A stretch of DNA of 64,000 nt. It comes from Moringa oleifera (lineage: Eukaryota; Streptophyta; Magnoliopsida; Brassicales; Moringaceae). The notes beneath the pieces were generated by a model. The model saw nothing but the letters and a program-made list of their open reading frames with translations, had not been told where the DNA came from and searched no databases. This document shows, piece by piece, positions 11,850 through 24,300 of the stretch. The translations under genes were made by a program, and so were the position numbers. The stretch is taken from assembly GCA_021397835.1 (NCBI GenBank), contig JAJFZO010000896.1, forward strand, positions 5,310,501 to 5,374,500, written 5' to 3'. The first letter of the stretch is position 1. Each line of letters opens with the position of its first letter.

Positions 11850-12600
11850 GAAATCACTGAAGTGTTGAGGGAATTCATTGCCTTTGAATAGGAATGTTGA
11901 TCATAAGATCGAGTTACTTCTAGGTGCTATACCCTCTGCTCAAGCACCATATCGAATGCCCTCATCGGAACTAGTCAAACTACAGAAGCAATTAGATGAG
12001 CTGTTAGAAGCAGGTTTCATTTAGCCATCGAAGGCCCCTTATGGCACACTTGTGCTATTCTAGTGAAAACAAGATAGCTTGCTGAGAATTTGCATCGATT
12101 ATCGAGCATTAAATAAGATAACGGTAAAGAACAAATATCTGGCGCCATGCTAACTTATTTGAATCGTTTATCAAGGGCCAAGTACTTTACAAAGCTAAAC
12201 TTGCGATCAGACTACTGGCAAGTCAGAATGGCTGAGGGGTACGAAGTAGAAACCTCATGCATCATAAGGTATGGCTTTTATGAGTTCATGGTGATGCCTT
12301 TTAAGCTAACCAATACATCTATTACCTTTTGAAATCTTATGAATGACGTATTGTTTGAGCTTTTGGACAAATTTGTGGTAGTCTAGTTGGATGAAATTGT
12401 GGTTTATAATGAGACCCTAGACGACCACGTAAGCCATTTGCAATAAGTATTGATGCGGCTGTGGGAACACTAGCTATACACCAAGAAAGAAAAATGCCAG
12501 TTTTGTAAGCAAGAAGTGCCATTCTTGAGGCATTGGGTCAGGAACGAATAGATACAGATAGACGAAAGGAAAGCGAAGGTCATCATTGAGTGGCTAGCCC
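11850..12600 (+). pseudogene. pol: Reverse transcriptase region of pol (dead)
   Basis: Recognisable blocks are 'APYRMPSSELVKLQKQLDEL' (about 11940-12000), 'ICIDYRALNKITVKNKY' (12088-12138), 'RAKYFTKLNLRSDYWQVRM' (12174-12230), 'YGFYEFMVMPFKLTN' and 'LLDKFVV' (about 12360). Both catalytic motifs are lost. The motif A aspartate is Asn (AAC, 12198-12200), and YLDD reads stop-Leu-Asp-Glu (12384-12395). Other stops lie at 12022, 12061 and 12064. The longest open piece, 12147-12332, is only 61 codons. The thumb/connection part ('YTKKEKCQFCKQEVPFL-like') runs to about 12530. Confidence 0.88.
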
Positions 12601-13160
12601 CGTAAAAATTTCCTTGGGCTCGTAAACTATTACAGACAGTTCATCAAAAGGATATTTGAGTATAAGCAACCCTTTGACAGACTTGCTAAAGAAACACAAC
12701 CCGTGGGTATGGAATGCCGAATGTGACAAGGCTTAGAGGGATTAAAACAAGCGATAGCCTCAGAACCAGTATTATTGTTACTGAACTTTGAAGAGCCGTT
12801 TGAGGTAATCACAGTGCCTCTAATCGAATAATCGGGGGTATGTTGGTGCGGAATGGCTAGCCTATGGCATTTGAGAGTTAAAAACTCAAGGATATGGAAT
12901 AATGTTATTTGACTCATCGAAAGGAGATGATGGTTGTTATCCATTGTCTAGGGATAGGTGGCATTACTTGGCACGAAATTTAGGGTAATTATTGACAATG
13001 TCGCTAATACCTATTTTTGCTAACAAAAAAAGCTATCTTTGAAACAAGTAAAATGGCAGAGTTTGATTTTGTATGAAAACACAAACCAGACAATCAAAAC
13101 ATTGTTGCTAGTGCACTAAGTTACATGGAAGTGCAAATTTTTGTGGCTATTATGATGGAT
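12601..13160 (+). pseudogene. pol: RNase H region of pol (dead)
   Basis: The segment begins near 'LGLVNYYRQFIKRIFEYKQP' (after a frameshift at about 12610). It continues through 'SEPVLLLLNFEEPFEVI' (about 12757-12810) into the RNase H fold. There the expected 'TDASD' metal-binding aspartates are replaced by 'TVPLIE' and a stop. Later blocks, 'GTKFRVIIDNVANTYF' (about 12970-13020) and 'KKLSLKQVKWQ', match the family in broken frames. The domain is inactive. Confidence 0.72.
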
Positions 13161-13339
13161 GTCTAGAGTGATATACTCTAGCAAATAAGATCGGTAGTTG
13201 AGGAAGATACTGAGTATGCTTGACTCATGCGGGAGGTAAGCAAGGGCTTAATCTAAAGATATTAGATCGAGGATGGGTTACTTTTATGCTTGAGGAGGTA
13301 GACCATTCGTGCCTAAGTCTGGTGGACTTTGAAAACCAT

Positions 13340-14300
13340 TGCTGAAGGAAACCCATGACCTGTTGTAGGTAGGTCACCTGGGTGTCGAAAGGATGCTCAC
13401 ATTGCTAATGAGAGCTTCTTACTGGCCTAAGTTAATGGAAGATATAAAGGCCTATGTTCACACATGCTTAGTGTTCCAACAAGACAAAAAGGATAAAAGG
13501 ACGGAGGCGAGCTTACCTCAACCTTTACCCATTCCGAAGTACCCAAAGGAGTCGATGTCGATGGATTTCATCGTGGGCTTCCCAAAGGTCAAAGGACTAT
13601 CTGCTGTAATGGTGATTATTGATAAGTTCTCAAAGTATGCTATCTTTGTTCCTATTACTCGAGCGTGCCCAACTAACAAGGCCGCTGAGATGTTTTTCAA
13701 ACATGTTAAATTGTTTAGATTGCCAAAAGACATTGTGAGTGACAGAGATGCCAGATTCATAGGAAGATGTTGGAAAGTGTTGCTAAACATGATGGGAATA
13801 AAACTCAAATTCTTCACAGCAAATCATCCACAGACAGATGGACAAATGGAGAGGGTAAATAACTTGTTGGAGGAGTATTTGCGGCACTATATGACTGCAA
13901 GCCAAAGGATTAGCTTGAATTATTGTATGTAGTGTAGTTATGCTGCAACATCCATTATTAGTCATCGACAAATCTAAGTCTTGCAGACCTAGCTTTTGGG
14001 CAACAACCAATGACATCCCATGAGATAGCCGAGCAGAAGAGCCAAGGAAGCTGCGTAGTAACCTACCATTTTGCTCGGGACAAGCAAGGGTTAATTGACT
14101 TGCCAAGGGATAGCCTTTTTAAGGTCCAAAGGTGTATTAATAAATATGCCAATAAAAAGAGACGTGATGCTGAGTTCCAGGATGGGGACAAGGTGCTATT
14201 GAAGCTGACACCCCAAATTTGGAAGAAAATAACGAAAAAGGAGTTCATCGAGGCCTTATCCCAAGGTATGATGGACCATTTGAGATCAAAAAGAAAATTA
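13340..14300 (+). pseudogene. pol: Integrase region of pol (longest surviving ORF)
   Basis: An open frame of 179 codons (13393-13929) carries most of the integrase core. Just upstream, 'VGHLGVERM' supplies a zinc-binding His (about 13374). The HHCC finger is damaged: in 'HTCLVFQQDK' the second Cys is Phe (codon 28 of the open frame). The DD35E triad is present: Asp58, Asp117 and Glu153, with exactly 35 residues between the last two, in 'SMDFIVG', 'VSDRDARF' and 'MERVNN', next to 'HPQTDGQ'. A TAG at 13930 ends the frame. The tail continues with 'DKVLLKLTPQIWKKI' (about 14190-14235) and 'HRGLIPRYDGPFEI' (14246-14287) in shifted frames. It is well preserved by comparison but not functional. Confidence 0.92.
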
Positions 14301-14319
14301 GAGCAATAACTTATGAATT

Positions 14320-14610
14320 GAAGCTATCGCAACATCTAAAGATGCACCCAATATTCCACATGAGCTTCCTCAAAGAGTTATAGGAACATGCCGATCACGG
14401 ATGCAAGCAAGCCAAGTGTGCACTATTAGTAACTCGAGTTAAATTTGACAAGGAGATATAAAAGATACTTGATCACATAACAGAAGGCTATAGTAAGATG
14501 AATCGGAGGACATACTACTTAGTCTAGTGGAAAGGCATTAGTGAGATGGATCCAAGTTAAGAAAAAGATACCACGTTATGGTAATTCAAGAACTAGATCA
14601 AGGCGTACCA
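14320..14610 (+). pseudogene. pol: Integrase C-terminal end and chromodomain
   Basis: 'LKLSQHLKMHPIFHMSFLKEL' (14321-14382) is the linker typical of chromoviral integrase tails. 'KILDHITEGYSKMNRRTYYLV-stop-WKGISEMDPS' (about 14461-14560) is a chromodomain remnant, followed by 'FKN-stop-IKAYHN'. In living relatives this domain reads chromatin marks and guides insertion into heterochromatin. Stops at 14525, 14582 and 14594 replace what are probably Gln codons (CAG or CAA to TAG or TAA). Confidence 0.82.
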
Positions 14611-14644
14611 TAACACCATGCCAACGAGGGCATCAGACTCTTTT

Positions 14645-14657
14645 GGTAGGGGTGGTT
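14645..14657 (+). other. Polypurine tract region
   Basis: The stretch 'ggtaggggtggtt' lies directly before the 3' LTR start (TG at 14658-14659). It is where plus-strand synthesis would have been primed. It is not a pure purine run any more; scattered T bases are probably mutations. Confidence 0.65.
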
Positions 14658-15314
14658 TGTTAGACCTTAAATCTAAGTGCCAAGGCATAGGCGTGGTGAG
14701 CCTTGCTCTATGCTCGAACCTACATGAGTGTAAGACCACGCTAGCAAGGCAAAACGCATGAGTTAGATATGGAAACGAATGCAAGAGACTTTATTAGAAA
14801 CTGAGTTTCATACTCATAGTGACGAGATACCCTAATGAGTTGGGAATGTTATGGAGCGACGGATGAAGCACACAAATCGACCCATAAGCCCATTTAACAG
14901 GAAAGCGGCAGAGACGCATCAAGTAAGCACCAGCACATGGTGGTGCAAAGATGTCCAGTGACGAGAACACAGGAAAAAATTCGGGAACCCAACTTGGCAT
15001 TGATGGAATGTCCAGCAAGTAAAGATATCCTACAAAGAGAGAAATGGCCATTGGCTAGAGGATGGTCAAGGCTATAGAAGGATAAGAAAGAGATGTCTAT
15101 CCCAAAAGTCAAAGGAGATAAGGCGTAAAAATAGTCCTAAACGTAAATCACCTCCTTAAGCTTACCTAAATCAATTGAAAGCAGATAAGAGGGCTTGGAG
15201 AAAATTTCAAAAGACATAAGATCCTTGACTCATAGAGAGTCCTTACAAGAGAAGGATGCTATCCAAACTTTGAAGATAAGCCTCAATGGGATAAGGATTT
15301 ATGATCAAGATTGG
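14658..15314 (+). repeat. 3' LTR, truncated
   Basis: Aligns with the 5' LTR from its first base ('tgttagacct') to 'gatcaagattgg' at 15314, about 657 bp. The last 94 bp of the LTR present on the left side are not recognisable. Most LTR-LTR differences are transitions. The missing end, and the absence of the satellite B monomer expected on this side, point to a deletion or rearrangement after insertion. Confidence 0.87.
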
Positions 15315-15362
15315 ATGGCCAGTCTGAAAAACATGGGATAACAAAGAGAAAGTGTTTAAGTA
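15315..15362. other. Unassigned junction between 3' LTR and satellite A
   Basis: About 48 bp that match neither satellite and only doubtfully match the missing LTR end (a short 'ctgaaaaacatggga' resembles 'ctttgaaagtggg' near 10125). It could be heavily decayed LTR or filler from end-joining. Confidence 0.45.
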
Positions 15363-18300
15363 GGACAAGCACTAAAAGAGCTCGGTGATAACCAAGCAAT
15401 AATCGTTAGTGCTCATAGACATTTGCACCAAGTTCCTCTAACGGTCACCCAGCCATGGTTGGTAACAAAAGTAGTCACAACAGAAGCACTTATGGTGCCC
15501 AACGACTACGTCGGAGCACTAGCACCAACGAAACCCAAGTCAGTTATTATCGCAAAGTAATGACCAGTGTAAGACCTTAGTGCTAACATTAAGGGAGCCT
15601 AGTGATGAATGTATGATAGCTATTATCATTGGGAGACTACAATGACTGTTGTTATATAGTCATTGATGCTAGTAGATGCCTACACCACCACAAGGGGAGC
15701 TCAGTAATGACCCAACATCAATCGCTGGCGTGGGCAGACTTCTTTATTGGGTTTCGTCAATTATGGCCAAATGGTAGTCGCAGATGTAGGTAGACACGAG
15801 AGTAAGCACTAAAGGAGCCTAACGATTGTCGTGGAAAAAACTCGAGTGCTAGCAGACACTAGCGCCAGGTTTGGCAAAATGCCAATGCCAACACTAAGGG
15901 AACCTAAGGGCTGCCCAACTATCATTGCAAGGTAGCTGTTAGTGTCGATAGATGCAAAGGAAGCCCAAAACCATCCCCATGATAGTCACTAGTGTTGGAG
16001 AGTCCAACGACTATGCATGGCATTCGTTGGCACTGTTTAAGGCCAACACTAGCACTAAGGGAGCTCGACGACAGCCCAATGATAGTCGTCGGCACACGCA
16101 GACATCTGCATTGGGTTTTTCCAACGATAGCCTAGCTATGGTCGATAGCAAAAGTAGTCGCAAAGGAAGCACTTGTGGAGCCTAACGACTACATCAGAGA
16201 AGTCATTGGTGTTAGGTGACACTAGCGCTAACTTTAGGGGAACCAATCGACTGCCCACTACTATTGCAGTGCAGTTAATGTTAGTAGACAATAGCACTAG
16301 CACTATGAAAATATATAGACTGCATAACTATTATTGTGAGGCAGTCACTCATGTCTATAGAAGCTAGTGCCAGTACCCATGCAACCAAAGACGACCTCTT
16401 GAGAGTTGCTTGCATTATGAGAGACCAACGGCTGCTGCAGGCCAATTATCAGCATTAGTACAGGCCAACACAATCACTCGGGGAGCTTAGCAATGATCTA
16501 GTGATAGTCGCTAGCACTTGCACACATCTATACTGGGTTCCCTAAGCGATGGCCCAACGAAAATTGTTGGCATAGCCAAACATGATGAAAGCCACTAAAG
16601 GAGCTTGATGATGGCTTAACAGTAGTTTTTGGTACTCTAAGAGCCTAACGACTTCTGCGAGGAAGTTACTAGTGCTCGCAGATGCTACTGTCTGCTTTGG
16701 TGGAATCCAACGACTACCCAGTAACCACTATAGGGTAATAGTTAGTGGTGTTAAATGTTAACACTTGCACTAGAGAAAACAATGGATTGCCCAGTTAATA
16801 TGTGGGTTAGCTGTCGGTGTTGATAAGCTCCAATTCTGGCACTGAGTGAGCCAATCAATCACCTCATGATAGTCGATGGAGTTGGGAGAGCCCAACGACT
16901 ATTCCTAGGTAGTCACTAACATTGGTAGATGCATTAGGGAAGCTTAGCGACAACCTCGCTTTATGGGAATCATTAACTTCCTATTACTATTGTAGTCCAA
17001 TTGTTAGTGTTGGCAAACGACGGCATTGCACTAAGGGAACCTAATGACTGCTGCGCCACTTTTACGATAGCCATAAGCATTGGGAGAACTCTACGACTGC
17101 TACTGGGAAATCACTAATGTTGGCAAAATTTTAGCATCGGGTTGCCCCAACGGGCCCAATGGCAGTCGTTAACGTAAGAAGATGTAAAGGCAAGCATTAG
17201 AGTAGCCCCACGATAGCTTGACCATAGTAATTGGTATAAGAAGGCACCCAATGATTGCCCAACTACTTAGGTAGTGCAGTTATTGGTGTTAGTAAATACT
17301 AGTGCTAGAGCTAGGGGAGCCTATTAACATTGCGATGATAGTTTTTGGTGCTAGGAGAGCCTAACAACTACTGTTGGGTAGTCACTGACGCAGGTAAATG
17401 CCAATGCCAGCACAAAAGGAGCATAGCAATGGCCTAATCACTAATACTGGTAGACATCTGCTTTGAGTACCCCAAGCAATAGCCCAACGGTTGTCGCTAG
17501 CACAGGTAGACATGAAGGCAAGCACTAATGGAGCTCAACAATGTCCTAGCAGCAGTGGTGAGCATTAAGAGAGCCTAATGACCACTGTGTAGTAGTCGCT
17601 AGCATTGGCAAACACCCGTGCCAGCTTTGTGAGAACCCAATGATTGCCTGCCTATTGTAGGAAGGTAGTTGCTGGAGTTGGTAAACACCAATGCTAGTAC
17701 TAAGGGAATCGATAGCCTAGGGAGAGCCTAGTCATGACCTTATGATGGTCACTAGCACAGGGAGAGCCCAACGATTACAGTTGGTCAATTGCTAACGCTG
17801 CTAGATGCCAGTGCTAACACTAAGGGATCTCAGCAATGATTTAGCAATAGTTGTTAGAGCTGATCGAACATCTGTGCAGGTTTCCCTTTGCGATGGCCTA
17901 GCGATAACTGCTGGCGTACGTAGACATGACGGTAACCATTAATTAAGCCCAATAATAGCTTATCAATAGCAATTGGCATTGAAGAGCCCAGTGACAACTG
18001 CGAGGTATTCACTGGTGCTAAGCAGAAGCTCACTCCAATGTTGGGGAACTCAATGATTGCCTAGCCATTTGTGTAGTATAGTTGTTGATGTTGGTAAATG
18101 CTAATGCTAGCACTAAAGGAGCCCAGTAATGACCTTATGATAGTCACTAGCGATGTGAAAGCCATACAATTGCTGTTGGGCAATAATTGGCACTGATAAG
18201 TGGCAGCATCAGCACTAGAGCAGCTTAGCAATGACCTAATGATAGTTCGATGGCCTAGCGATAGTCACTAGTGCAGGTAGACATAAGTATAAGCACTGAG

Positions 18301-21300
18301 GAGCCGAACGATGGCTCACTATCAGTAATAGGTACTAGGAGAGCCCCACGACTTTGCTCATGCTAGCAGATACACGTGTCAACGTCGAGGAAACCCAATG
18401 ATTACTAAGCTATTTTTGCAAGGTGTTATAGGTATTGCCAGAAAAAGGCACCAGCATTAAAGGAACCCAAGGACTACCTCGCTATTACTGCAGGAAAGTA
18501 ACTAGTATTGATAAATGTTAGTGCTAGTACCAAGGCAACCCAGCAACGACCCAATGACAGTCGTAACCATCTAGAGAGCCCTACGACTACTATTAAGCAG
18601 TAGTTGATGCAGGCAAACATTTGCAATGGGTTGCCTAAGTGATGGCCTAATATTAATCGTTAGTCCAACAAGATGCAGGGGTAAGCACTAGAGGAGCCAA
18701 TGATGGCCCACTAATAGTAATTGGCATTCAGAGAGCCTAGATTGCAGTAAAAAAGTCGCTCGTGCTAGCAGATGCTCACACTAGCTTTAAGGGAGCCTAA
18801 TGACTCCCTTATTACTTCTGGATGCGATTAATGGTGTTGATAAATGCTAATGCAAGCATCAAAGGACACTAATGATGACTCTGTAGTAGTCATTACGTTA
18901 GGAAAGCCCAATAATTGCTGCTGAGTAGTCATTAAAGCTCGTAGATGCCAATGCTAGCGCTAAGAGAAATCAACGATGACCTAGTGGTAGTCGCTTGCGC
19001 TGGTAGACATTGCGCTGTGTACCCCAACGATGGTTCAACAATAGTCATTGGTGCAGTTAGACTCAAGGGTGAGCATTAGGGGAGCTCAACGATGACCTAG
19101 TAGTTATGGTTAGTGCTAGGAGAGCCCAATGACTACTTCAGGGCAGTCGCTAGTACTAGCAGATGCTCGCATCAGCTTTGAGGGAACCCAACGATTGTGT
19201 AACTACTACTGTAGGGTAGTTATTGGTGTTGGCAGATGCCAGAGCTTGCATTAATAAAACCTAGAGACTATCTAATTAATGCTACGGGGCAATTCCTGGT
19301 ATCAATGGATGCTAGTGCTAGCATTGGGGGAGCCAAGGGATTACCGTATGATGATCATTTGCATAGGGAGAGCCCAAGGACAATAGTTGGGCAGTCGCTC
19401 ATGTTGGTAAATGCTAGTGCTAGCACTAGAGGATCTCAGTGATGATTGAGCGACAATCGTTAGAGTCTATGCTAGGTTCCCCGAAAAATTACTCAGCAAT
19501 AATCACTGATGCAAGTAGACACAATTATAAGCATTAGACCAGCCCAATGACAGCCTAACAACAATAGTTGGCATTAGGAGAGCCCAATGATGACTTCAAG
19601 GGATTTGCAAGTGCTGGTAGATGCTCGGGCTAGCTTTGAGGAACCTAACAACTGCCTCATTATTTTTGTGGTGTATTGACTGATAGATGGCAACACCAAT
19701 ACTAAAGCAGCTCTATAATGACTTACTGACAATCGCTGGCATTGGTAGACATTAGCACTGGGTTCTCCTAGCAATTGCCCAACCATTAATTCTAGTCGAT
19801 CACTAATGCAAGCAGATGCTAGCGCTAGCACTAGGGGAACTCAACGATGACCCAGTGGCAATCATTAGCATTAGGCAACATCAATGCTAGGTTCCCCCTG
19901 TGATGGCCTAACGACTGTTATTGACGTAGGTAGATGCGACTGTAAGCACTAAAAGAGCCCAACAATAGCCTAGCAGCAATAGTTGGCATTAGGAAAGCCT
20001 AACAATGACTGCAAGAGGTTTCACTAGGGCTGGCAGACGCTTAGGCCAGCTTTGGGGGAACCAAATGATTGCTTAGCTATTATCATGGTGTAGTTACTGG
20101 TGTTAGTAAACACTGATACCAACACCAAAGGAGCCCAACAATGACCCCATGATAGTCATTGACATTGGTAAAGCCTAACAACTATTGTTAGACAATCAAG
20201 GCACTAATTGATGACAGTGTGAGCACTAGAGTAACTCAATAATGACTTAGTGATAGTTGCTAGTGCTAGCAAAAATTAGCGCTGGATTTCCCACTAATAG
20301 TCTAATGGTAGTTGCTGACATAGGTAAACATGAAGGCAAGCATAAAAGGTGTCGAATGATGACCTAGCACTCGTAGTAGGCATTAGGAGAACCCAAGGAC
20401 TTCTATGCGATGTCATTGATGCTGGTAGATGCTCGTGTCTACTTGGGGGGAACCTAATGACTACCCAGCTACCGTTGTGAGGTAGTTATTGGCGTTCGTC
20501 GATACCGGTGCTAACACTAGGGGAACCATAGGGCTACTTAACTATTGTTGTAGGGCACTTGCTAGTGTTGGTAGCTGCTAGTGCTAGCATCGAGGAATCC
20601 CAGCGATGACTTAGTAATAGTAACTAGTGTTAGGAGAGCCCAATAATTATTGCTGAGTAGTCAATGATGCTAGCAGATGTCAGCCACTATCATTGCTCCA
20701 GGGATGGCCCAACAATAGTCACTGATGCAGGTAGATACGAGGGTAAACATTAGAAAAACCTAATGGTGCCTTAGTAGCAGTTATTGGCATTAATAGAGAT
20801 CTAATGGAAATTGCAATGAAGTCACAAGTGTTATCAAATGACTACCCAGCCACTGCTACGAGGCAGTCGCTGGTGTTTGTTGATATCAGTGTTAACACTA
20901 AGGGAGTTCAAAGACGACAACCCAAGGAATAGTAATAGGCATTGGGAGAGCCCTATGAATGCTACTGGGTAATCGCTTATACTGGCAAACATGTGCACTG
21001 GGTTCCCTTAGCGATTGCCAAGTAGTAATCACTAACGTAGGGAGATGCAAGGGCAAGCACTAAAGAAGCCCAATAATGGCTTAGCAATTGTCGTGGATAT
21101 TAAAAGAGCCTAATCATTACTACAAGGAAATTACTGGTGCTGGTAGAGGCTAACACTAGCTTTGGTAGAACCCAAAGACAATCGAGCTACTCGCGCAGGA
21201 TAGTTATTGGTGTCGTTAAATGCGAGCGCTAGCACTAAGAAAACCCTGAGACTGCTCAATTATTATTCCAGAGCAGTTGTGGATGTCGATAAATGCCAAT

Positions 21301-24300
21301 CCTAACACAAAGGAGCCCAATGACGACCCCATGACAATCGTTGGCATTGACAGAGCCCAACGACTATAATTAGGCAGTTGTTGACATTGGCAGCATCACT
21401 AAAGGAGTAGAGCGATGGCCCAGCGATAGTCGTTAGTGCTAGTAGACATTTACACTTGGTTCCCTCAATGACGACCCAGTGACAATCATTAGTGCAGGCA
21501 AAATGTGGGCAAGCACTAGAGGAGCCCAATGACGACTTAGTAGCAATAGTTAGTGGTGAGCGATCCTAATAACTATTATGGGGCAGTCGTTAGAGCTTGC
21601 AAATGCTAACACTAGCTTTGGGGTACCCAACGACTACCCAGTTACTACTGTAAGTAGTTATTAGTATTGGTAGACACTGGCATTAGTATTAAAGGAACCT
21701 AGGGATTGCCCAGCTATTACTTCAGGGTAGTTCTTAGTGTGAGAAAGCATTAATGCCAGTATCACGGGAGCCCAATGATGACCCTACAATAGTTGCTAGC
21801 ATTAGGCTAAGCATAATGATTATTGTAAGGCTGTCGTTGGTGTTGGTAGAGGTGAGCAGCATCTCTAGTAGAGCTCAACAATGATCGAGCGAAAGTGACT
21901 GACATTGTCATACATATGCTGTGGGTTGCCCAAGCAATGACCCAATAACTGTCGCTGGTGGAGGCAGATGCAAGGGCAAGCACAAGAGGAGCAATGACTA
22001 CTGTGGGAAAGTTGCTAGTGCTACCATATGCTAGCATCAGCTTTAGGGGAACCTAACGACTGCCTTGCAATTACAGCAAGGTAGTTATTAGTGTTAGTAG
22101 ATGCTAGTGCTAGCTCTTAGGGAGCCTAAGGATGACCTCATGATAGTCATTGGCATTGTGAGAGCCTAATCATTGCTGTTAGGTAGTTGCTAGCACTTTT
22201 TTAGGCTAACACAGCACGAGGGGAGCTCAACAATGACTCAATGGTAGTCATTAGTACTGGCAGATATTTGCACTAGGTTTTCTTAATGATGGCCCAGTAA
22301 AAGTTGCTCGCGTTAATAGATGTAAGGGAAAGCACTAAAGGAGACGAACAATGACCTAGCAGTAATTATTGATGTTAAAAGAGCCCAATAATTGCTGTAG
22401 AAAAGCCGTTAGTGCTAGCAGACGCTAAAGCTAGCTTTTGGGGATCTCATAAACTATCTAACTACTATTGTAAGGTAGTTGCTGGTGCTGGCAAACACCA
22501 GCACTAGGGCAAGGGGATCCTTGGCATTGCCAAGCTATTAACGCAAGGCAATTGTTAGTGTCAGCAGATGCTAATGCTAACATCGAAGGAGCCCAGCATA
22601 TCTCCATGATAGTCGCTGGTGTTAGAAACCTCAATGATGTCTCCATGATAGTCTTCATGACTATCGCTATTTTAGGCAACTGCCGACATTTGGGGAGTTC
22701 AACGATGACCCAGTAACAACTATTAATGTTAAAAGAGCCTAACGACTACTGTAGGAAAGTCGCTAATGCTGGCAAATGCTAGAGCTAGCTTTTGGGGATC
22801 CTATTAACTACCCAGCTGCTATTGTAAGGTAGTTATTAGTGCTAGCAAAAGCCAACACTAGGGCTAGGGGATCCTTGGCACTGCCAAGCTATTGGTGCAG
22901 GGCAATTCTTAGTGTCAACAGATTCTAATGTTAACATCGGGGGAGCCCAGCACATCTCTATGACAATCGCTAGTATTGGAAAGCTCAATGACGTCTCCAT
23001 GATCGTCTTCATGACTATCATTGTTTTAGGTGAGTGCCAGCTTTTGGGGAGCTCAGTGATGACCTAAAGGTAATCATTGGCACTAGTAGTCATTTGCACT
23101 AGGTTCCCCTAACAATGGCTCAATGGCTGTTGCTGGCATAGGTAAATGTAAGGGTAAGCACTTGGGGGGCTCAATAATGGCCTAGTTGTAGTGTTTAGCA
23201 CTAGGAAAGCCCAATGATTACTGCGGAGAAGTCATAAGTGTGGGCAGATGTTTATGCCAACTTTAGGGAACCCAATGATTGCCCAGCTACTACTACAGGG
23301 TAGTTGTTAGTGTTAGTAGGCGTAAGAGCCAGTTCTTGGGGAACCAAAAGACTACTCAGCTATTATTGTGGGGCAATTACTCATGTTGGTAAATGCTAGT
23401 ACCAACACCAAGGAAGCCTAAGGATGACCCCATGATAGTTGGTTGCATTGTGAGAGCACTACTATTGCTACGGTGTAGTCATGCACAGAGGTAAAGGTCA
23501 GTGCCATCACTCAAAGAGCTCAATGATGACCCAACGATAATCGTTGATGATGGTAAACATCAGCATTGGTTTTTCCCAATGATGGCCTCGCGAACGTGGT
23601 TGACACATGTAAACATGACTGTAAGCGCTTACGGAGCCTAATGACGATTTAATATCACTTTTAGCACTAAGAGACCCTAACTACTACTGCGGGAAAGTCA
23701 TTGGTGCAGGCAAACGTTAGTGCCAACTTTGGAGGAGCCTAACGACTGCCTTGCTACTATTTCGAGGCAATTTCTATTGTTTGCAAACATTAGTGCTAGG
23801 ACTAAGGGAACCAAGAGAGTGACCAACTATTGTTATGGGGTAGTTACAGGTGTTAGTGGATGCTAGTGCTAGCAATAAAAGAGTGTAGTGATGTGCCTAT
23901 GACTGTTGTTGGGGTTGAAAGAGCCTAAGGACTATTGCTCGATAATTATTGGTGTTATTTGAAGGCCAATGCCAGTAGTAGGAGAGCTCAACAATGACTT
24001 AACGATAGTCATAGGCACTGGTAGACATTTACATTGGGTTTTCATAGCGATGGGCCAGCGGTAGTCATTCGCATAGATAGATACAAGGTTAAGCACTTGA
24101 GGAGCCCAATAACGGCTAGTTGTAATAGTTAGCACAGTGAGAGCCCAAAAACATTCGTTAAGTGGAAGTCGCGGTCCTAGCTGACATTAGTACAAGGCTT
24201 GGGGGAACCTAACAGCTACTTAGCTATTATTGTGGAACTGTTGTTGTGTAGAAAAATGCTAGTGCTAGCACTAGGGAACCCAAAGATTGCCCAACTATTA

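Larger units (their letters stand above)
9455..15314 (+). mobile_element. Degenerate Ty3/gypsy chromovirus LTR retrotransposon
   Basis: One LTR element of about 5.9 kb in sense orientation: 5' LTR, PBS, gag, protease, reverse transcriptase, RNase H, integrase, C-terminal chromodomain, polypurine tract and a truncated 3' LTR. The order RT-RH-INT and the chromodomain identify a chromovirus. The integrase and the segment ending 'KLTPQIWKKI' resemble, from memory, the Galadriel (Monkey-like) plant lineage. Every ORF is broken. The two LTRs differ at about 23 positions in the first 130 or so bp (hand count), so the insertion is old. No target-site duplication can be seen, because the 3' LTR end and its flank are missing. 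Confidence 0.92.

Noticed and set aside
13393..13932. An intact, possibly domesticated integrase gene.
   Set aside because: The 179-codon frame keeps the DD35E residues but lacks the N-terminal part of the zinc finger, has a Cys-to-Phe change in it, stops early, and sits in frame with the rest of a decayed element. Nothing suggests independent expression.
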